Positions 16,353 to 20,910 of a stretch of DNA of 20,910 bases are shown here, piece by piece. The stretch covers positions 1-20,910 of the forward strand of contig DATJPX010000100.1 of NCBI GenBank assembly GCA_035506155.1, read 5' to 3'. Origin of the DNA: UBA877 sp035506155. Its GTDB lineage: Bacteria; Chloroflexota; Anaerolineae; Anaerolineales; Villigracilaceae. Position 1 is the first letter of the stretch, and each line of letters starts with the position of its first letter. Both the position numbers and the translations under genes were made by a program. The notes under the pieces are model-generated. The model saw only the letters and a list, made by a program, of their open reading frames with translations. It was not told where the DNA came from and made no database searches.

Positions 16353-19300
16353 TCAGAAAACTTCAATCTGCCTGAGCAACTCATCCAGGAGTTGGTCCCC
16401 GTCCTTCGAAAATAAGAGCTCCTCGAGAGTGTTGGCCAAGGCATGCCGGATAGTCATGTAGTTGGGTATGCCGGAACGTACGATTGCTCCATCATGGATA
16501 TCCAGGGCTTTGTTCAGATAAATACCATCTGCACCCGGCCAGGCAAGGAAGCGGCCTTCGCGGAATACTTTCCGCATGGGAAGACCAATCCCGCGGCTGA
16601 ACCTTTTGAAATCCTCGGTCTTGTTGCACAAAAGGTCGATCACCTTTTTCCCGAGCTGGAGGCTGACCGAGCCTTGGACGATCCCGAGATACCAATCCCC
16701 ACGCACGCCTCCGCCCGGCAAGGCGCAGATACCGATCTTGTCTGCCAGCTCCCGGTATTCATTAAGGAGTTCCCTCAACTGGGTATACCAACATAGGTAG
16801 ACAGCAGCATCTGGCCGGAGCCCGCATTTAATCTGGATCGCCAAGGGTTGGTCGCTGCCATTCTCATCGATCTGTTTCTTCAGGTCTTTGATAGGGACGT
16901 GGAACCATCGGGCCAGATCCGCAATAGGGGTTTCGCCATGCCCGAATTGGATACTCCTTTCTTCCAAGGAAGCCAGCGAGCCCGAGTAACCCGGCTGGCG
17001 CATCTGGATCAGGTCCCGGAAGGCTCGTACCTCATCAAGGAATTTCTTATTCTTCGGTCCATTCATTACATCGCGCAATTGGGCGAGCCCGAACGAATCC
17101 ACATTCTGGCCAACGGGGTCGGCAGTCTGCTTAAGACCCGACAGAATAGCATCAGTCAGGAAACATGACATGGTTTCGTGAGACAAGTCAGCATAATCAA
17201 ACAGCACATGAACAGGAGTCGCGCCGGTCTTTGGAAAGTCTTGGCCATGCTTCTGCAGTGTCGCCAAGATCGATCCCCAACTCAGGGAAGCTTCCGGGTC
17301 AATTTGATCAGCATCGAGCAAGTCCTTGCGATAAGCCATCAATAGGACATTCGCATAATAAGGTCGCCCGTGAGGCTTCTTTCCCAATACACCGGGGTGG
17401 TAGTCTTCCTCGCTGTCATTGGAATCTTTTTGATCCCCATTATTTACATCGACAAGGTAGACTTGGTCATCCGGCTGTTTTTCCAGGAACTCGTCGAGAG
17501 TGCAGACCACGGTCCGATCGATCGGCGCATCCCGCAGGACAGCCAGGGAGCTGTACATCGGTTCGGCTAGGCGAGTATCGAATGGGATCATGCTTACATC
17601 CGCTGACTGCCCGACTACATGCCGCCGTTCCGATGAAGATGGGACAGGCCGGGCCAAAGCAAACTGGAGTAACTTTTCCACTTCGTCGTTATACTGCCGG
17701 GTGACCGCGGAGGCCTGCATTAGGTGCAGCGACAGCCCTGGGCGGTGGATATTCTGGGTATCGAAGCCGACCAGGCCCTGCAGGAATTGCAAGTCGAGCA
17801 GGAAAGGAGTCTGGATGGGAAGGTTCGGGTATTTCTGCCTTTCGATACGAATGGTGCCTGGGATAGGTTCCCGCTTTCCAGAATCCCTGCCGACACCTGC
17901 GACCATACCTTCTCCGGAGACAGTTACAAACCGGTCCCCGAAAATATCACAATCCCGGCAGGTAACCACCGTATCGGCCAGACCGCAGGCCCGCTCGATC
18001 GCCTCGTCGGATTCCTTCAATCCACTGGGTGTCCCAATCATGAGTAGATCGACCCCGTAGTTACGCATCAGGTGGACGAAGGATGGCAGGAACAGGTCAC
18101 CGGCAGTTTTGCTGCTACGGAGGAAGGGATAGCTGATCCCGATCCGGCTGACATCGTCCAGGACAACGCGCTTAATTCCGTTACCCTTATCCAAAAATTT
18201 TATGGTATCGAATACATCCCGAACGGTCTGGATGAATTCCTCTGCCATGAGCATACCTTTAGAAAAAGTCAGCTCCACCAAGCGACGGTGATTGTCGGTG
18301 TATTCCCATTCGGTTTCACGGATCTTGGGCGGTTTTTCGAAATGGATATGTTGCTTTTCCGGAACCACCTTGACAAGCTTCTCATGGAAGGTAAGGAGCT
18401 CATCAAGGTTTCTATCATTTTGATCCTCCGGCCTATTCATGGCATCTAGCAGTCCCCAGTTCAAGCGGACATGTCCCGCTTCGAACGACAGGGTATCCTG
18501 AAGCTCGATCAGCAGCACATTCTCGCCCCGATAGAGGCCGCGCAAGAGAAAATTGTCGGCCAGCGTAGATTTAAAAGTCGCCTTGGGACCTTCGATAGTG
18601 ATCACGCTTCCGCGGCCGAGGTGTACCGGCAAGAGCATCTTGATTCCGCGCACTCCGAAATCGAACTTATCCTCATTTTCCGGGTCCCCTGTGCTGCTCT
18701 TCGGCTTGCTGTGGTCTGGGGTTTGCGTAATCTCTGGTGGAAGCAGGCTAGCGGAAGGGATGGAAGTGGGTTCAGGCACCCCTATTGTTCCCCTATCTCT
18801 ATGTGGTTGCACATTAGGAACGACAGAGTTTTCCTCCGGCTGGGTTTTGTTCTTGTCCTGGGTCTCCTCGCCATCGGGCGAGGCGATCGAGGAGACGATG
18901 TAGTGTAGGGAGGGAAATATATCGTAAGCCTGGCGAGGGCATTGATTATCGGCTTGCTTTTTAGGATCGTAATCCTTCAAACGGAAAGGATGCTGGCCGT
19001 AAATTTGATGGTAATAGCGAGATTTTTGTATCTCCAGGTAACGCATGTAATAGCCATTGTCCTCGGTCGCCTGGAGGGAGATAACCGTGTCCGCCAGGTA
19101 TTCGATCGTATTCTGGTGGAGATTCTTTACAGACCCCTGCTGTTCTTCATCGTAGACCTCCAAGATGAAGACGCCGATGATCTTGTGCCTTTTGAACAGG
19201 TCGAAGACGCGGAAGATCTCCTCGCGTTCCAGTAAGCGATCGCCGAAAGTGTTCAAACTGTCCAGGCAAACCAAGCGCGGGGCAGGGTAATTGCAGTCAC

Positions 19301-20018
19301 GGTTATCCCTCAACCAGGCGGCGCCCTCCAGAAAATTTTCGAGTTGGCGATAGCGTTCCCAAAAAAGCTTGTTCTCTCGTGAATCGGCCGGTTGAATACT
19401 GCGCGGTGAAAGGGAAGGAAGCAGCACTTTGGGCTGTGGATCGAAGGGATTCATATAACAAGTGCAATAGGGCCGATCGCCACCCGAATTGACTTTGGCA
19501 TCTAACAGTTGACGATTCCCCTTCCCCGACGAGACCATCTGCAGGATTGAACTCTCCTTCGGCACTCTCAGGATTTGGTCGAGAAACAGGCCAAGTTCCT
19601 CCGCAGAAGGCGATTCGCTCACGTTCTGCAGGTGCCTGACCGGGCGCAGCTGAGGCCCCCACCCGAACGATTTGGCTTTGTTCACAACGTGCTCGACCTG
19701 CTCCTCCATCGGAAAGAACGCGGCCGAGAAATTATTGTATCGCTGTGTACAGGCAAAGGCGATCTGGAAAGCTAAGGTAGACTTTCCCGTTCCCGGCTTC
19801 CCCTTGATGACGATATTCCCCGTACCTGCTGAAAAGTCATCTGGCAACCGGATACCGCTCTTGCCAGGGTCAAGGGTTTTGATGTGGTCTTTCGAGCGGA
19901 TCCTGTTCTTTATACTGTTGAAATCATAGGGCTTACACTCACGGTTGAGCAGCAGGTCCAGCGGATACCCCAGCGAGATTTCTTGGCGGATAAGATTGAT
20001 ATTGGCTGGCTCTTTCAT
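16353..20018 (-). CDS. Double KaiC/RecA-like ATPase fused to a solute-binding-protein-like C-terminal region
   Basis: A 1221-residue protein without signal peptide or membrane segment. Domain 1 is KaiC-like: P-loop GKPGTGKST (73-81), PMEEQVEHVVNKAKSFGW (103-120) with the tandem glutamates typical of KaiC, and Walker B LVCLDSLNTFG (249-259). A polar linker spans about 380-450. Domain 2 has a degenerate P-loop, GPKATFKST (477-485, Phe where Gly is usual), and Walker B RVVLDDVSRIG (617-627). From about 830 the sequence resembles a family 1 extracellular solute-binding protein: QVYLVDV, GRPYYANVLLMAYRKDLL (884-901), LSWGSILATLQKHG (912-925), PGGGVRGDWYLGIVQGS (1101-1117), GIGLPMRKVF (1143-1152) and a helical end. 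If right, it would be a cytoplasmic ligand sensor driving an ATPase. The start is supported by AGGAGGG, 21 bp after the upstream gene. Base use is more A/T-rich than in the chitinases. ATPase call strong; binding-protein call moderate. Confidence 0.75.
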   Translation of the reverse strand: MKEPANINLIRQEISLGYPLDLLLNRECKPYDFNSIKNRIRSKDHIKTLDPGKSGIRLPDDFSAGTGNIVIKGKPGTGKSTLAFQIAFACTQRYNNFSAAFFPMEEQVEHVVNKAKSFGWGPQLRPVRHLQNVSESPSAEELGLFLDQILRVPKESSILQMVSSGKGNRQLLDAKVNSGGDRPYCTCYMNPFDPQPKVLLPSLSPRSIQPADSRENKLFWERYRQLENFLEGAAWLRDNRDCNYPAPRLVCLDSLNTFGDRLLEREEIFRVFDLFKRHKIIGVFILEVYDEEQQGSVKNLHQNTIEYLADTVISLQATEDNGYYMRYLEIQKSRYYHQIYGQHPFRLKDYDPKKQADNQCPRQAYDIFPSLHYIVSSIASPDGEETQDKNKTQPEENSVVPNVQPHRDRGTIGVPEPTSIPSASLLPPEITQTPDHSKPKSSTGDPENEDKFDFGVRGIKMLLPVHLGRGSVITIEGPKATFKSTLADNFLLRGLYRGENVLLIELQDTLSFEAGHVRLNWGLLDAMNRPEDQNDRNLDELLTFHEKLVKVVPEKQHIHFEKPPKIRETEWEYTDNHRRLVELTFSKGMLMAEEFIQTVRDVFDTIKFLDKGNGIKRVVLDDVSRIGISYPFLRSSKTAGDLFLPSFVHLMRNYGVDLLMIGTPSGLKESDEAIERACGLADTVVTCRDCDIFGDRFVTVSGEGMVAGVGRDSGKREPIPGTIRIERQKYPNLPIQTPFLLDLQFLQGLVGFDTQNIHRPGLSLHLMQASAVTRQYNDEVEKLLQFALARPVPSSSERRHVVGQSADVSMIPFDTRLAEPMYSSLAVLRDAPIDRTVVCTLDEFLEKQPDDQVYLVDVNNGDQKDSNDSEEDYHPGVLGKKPHGRPYYANVLLMAYRKDLLDADQIDPEASLSWGSILATLQKHGQDFPKTGATPVHVLFDYADLSHETMSCFLTDAILSGLKQTADPVGQNVDSFGLAQLRDVMNGPKNKKFLDEVRAFRDLIQMRQPGYSGSLASLEERSIQFGHGETPIADLARWFHVPIKDLKKQIDENGSDQPLAIQIKCGLRPDAAVYLCWYTQLRELLNEYRELADKIGICALPGGGVRGDWYLGIVQGSVSLQLGKKVIDLLCNKTEDFKRFSRGIGLPMRKVFREGRFLAWPGADGIYLNKALDIHDGAIVRSGIPNYMTIRHALANTLEELLFSKDGDQLLDELLRQIEVF

Positions 20019-20039
20019 TTCGATAACCCTCCTGATTTG

Positions 20040-20910
20040 CTAAACGGATCCGGACTTTTGCAGTGGGTCGATGAATTCGCAAACGGTTTCCCAGGTAAGA
20101 TAACCGGGACCTTTCCCGGGGGCCGGGCTGACGATCAGCCACTTCCAATTCCTATCCCCGGTCCAGATAGCCTTTTTCTCCACGTCGACGATGGCAATAC
20201 GATGGACGGCCGCCTTGACCCGGGCAACCTGGGGGTCGCGCAAATCGTCGGCCAGATTTTCATAGGTAAAATAAGAAGTGCCGAATACAGTGGTACTGAG
20301 CTTCCACATACTCTTCACTACCCGGTGGAGGTAATCGTGAGTAAAGATTGGCTCGAAAGTTTCTCCACCCTTCTCATCATACAAGTGCTCGCGAAAATCG
20401 ATGACCCAGTCCCGGACAGGGATACCATTGGCCGCCAACTCATCCCGGATGAGTTTCAAGGCCTCCCGGTTTTCGCGAATGTTGCCCACAATCATGGCAA
20501 TCAGTTTTCGGGGCGGCCACTCTTCCTCTACTTTTGTTTTGTTCACAAAAAGAAGATGGCGGGAAGCCCACCATTCCGGATCGATCCAAGCAGAATCGAA
20601 GACGGCCTTCTCCAACGCAGATGGCTCTGAAGGTTTGCCAGAAATCCGGAAGATCTGACCAGCCTCTTTGGCAGTTAACTCAACCTTTTTCCCCGGAAGT
20701 GCCCAGGGTGGCATCAAGGCATTCTCCAACTCAGCCTTTCGGGCGAGATTTGGATTGATGCTATACCTGAAAAAGTCTTCGTGGCTTGTATTCTTTTTAT
20801 CAGCAAGACTGTCGCTTACCACCGTGCGAATCAACTGGCAAAACGGGTCTACGTAGACGCCCCGGACGACATTCCGGAAGGCACCCACGGATTTGATATC
20901 CTGGTTTGAA
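20040..20910 (-). CDS. Unrecognised protein upstream of the KaiC-like gene, N-terminus cut by the window edge
   Basis: At least 289 residues are visible. The frame is open to the window edge and the only internal start candidate near it is a GTG at 20888 without a clear ribosome site, so the true start probably lies outside. No signal peptide or long hydrophobic stretch is seen. A mixed alpha/beta region is evident: RKLIAMIVGNIRENREALKLI with RDELAANGIPVRDWVIDF looks like a strand-helix-strand unit, and the end is strand-rich (HRIAIVDVEKKAIWTG, KWLIVSPAPGKG). Trp and charged residues are frequent. I recognise no family. It ends 21 bp before the KaiC-like gene on the same strand, so the two are almost certainly co-transcribed and likely work together. 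Calls such as a nuclease or effector would be guesses. Confidence 0.6.
   Translation of the reverse strand, partial: SNQDIKSVGAFRNVVRGVYVDPFCQLIRTVVSDSLADKKNTSHEDFFRYSINPNLARKAELENALMPPWALPGKKVELTAKEAGQIFRISGKPSEPSALEKAVFDSAWIDPEWWASRHLLFVNKTKVEEEWPPRKLIAMIVGNIRENREALKLIRDELAANGIPVRDWVIDFREHLYDEKGGETFEPIFTHDYLHRVVKSMWKLSTTVFGTSYFTYENLADDLRDPQVARVKAAVHRIAIVDVEKKAIWTGDRNWKWLIVSPAPGKGPGYLTWETVCEFIDPLQKSGSV

Overview
The window reads as part of a high-GC chromosome from a free-living, polymer-degrading bacterium. Secreted proteins carry Thr/Pro/Arg linkers of the TPTRT/TNTP type, and a large STAND-type ATPase regulator has TPR-like repeats. This combination is typical of Chloroflexota (Anaerolineae-like) genomes. 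The taxon is an inference; there is no rRNA or marker gene here to confirm it.

Layout. (1) 1-2507, minus strand: a TldD/TldE (PmbA) protease gene pair with its own promoter and a perfect 22-bp palindrome in the leader; the second gene runs off the left edge. (2) 2525-12201, minus strand: six consecutive glycoside hydrolase family 18 (chitinase-type) genes. Five encode exported proteins with a signal peptide, one or two small chitin-binding modules (CBM5/12-like), TPT linkers and a catalytic domain. The sixth (9539-10591) is a bare catalytic domain without a visible export signal. From the terminators and spacings I infer three two-gene operons: 12201->9539, 9250->6329 and 6018->2641. Each ends in an intrinsic terminator with a T-run, each has a hairpin without a T-run between its two genes, and each is preceded by a related element built on TGC(T/G)CAAA with CAA triplets mostly 11 bp apart. 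(3) 12463-15030, plus strand: a STAND/NB-ARC ATPase with a possible N-terminal helix-turn-helix, divergent from the chitinases and sharing the intergenic region that holds one repeat element. It is the obvious candidate regulator. (4) 15193-16098, plus strand: a small exported helical protein followed by a small Pro/Thr-rich lipoprotein, closed by a strong bidirectional terminator at 16139-16178. (5) 16353-20910, minus strand: a different-looking two-gene operon, visibly richer in A/T. It encodes a 1221-residue protein with two KaiC/RecA-like ATPase domains and a C-terminal region resembling a family 1 extracellular solute-binding protein but lacking any export signal. It is preceded by an unrecognised gene that runs off the right edge.

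How it fits together. The exported enzymes should attack chitin outside the cell. Their different catalytic-site types suggest complementary endo/exo or binding roles, with the STAND protein as a possible MalT-like sensor of chitin breakdown products. Signal peptide, binding modules and linkers have been homogenised or recently duplicated between genes whose catalytic domains differ. The KaiC/solute-binding fusion operon is the least explained part of the window.
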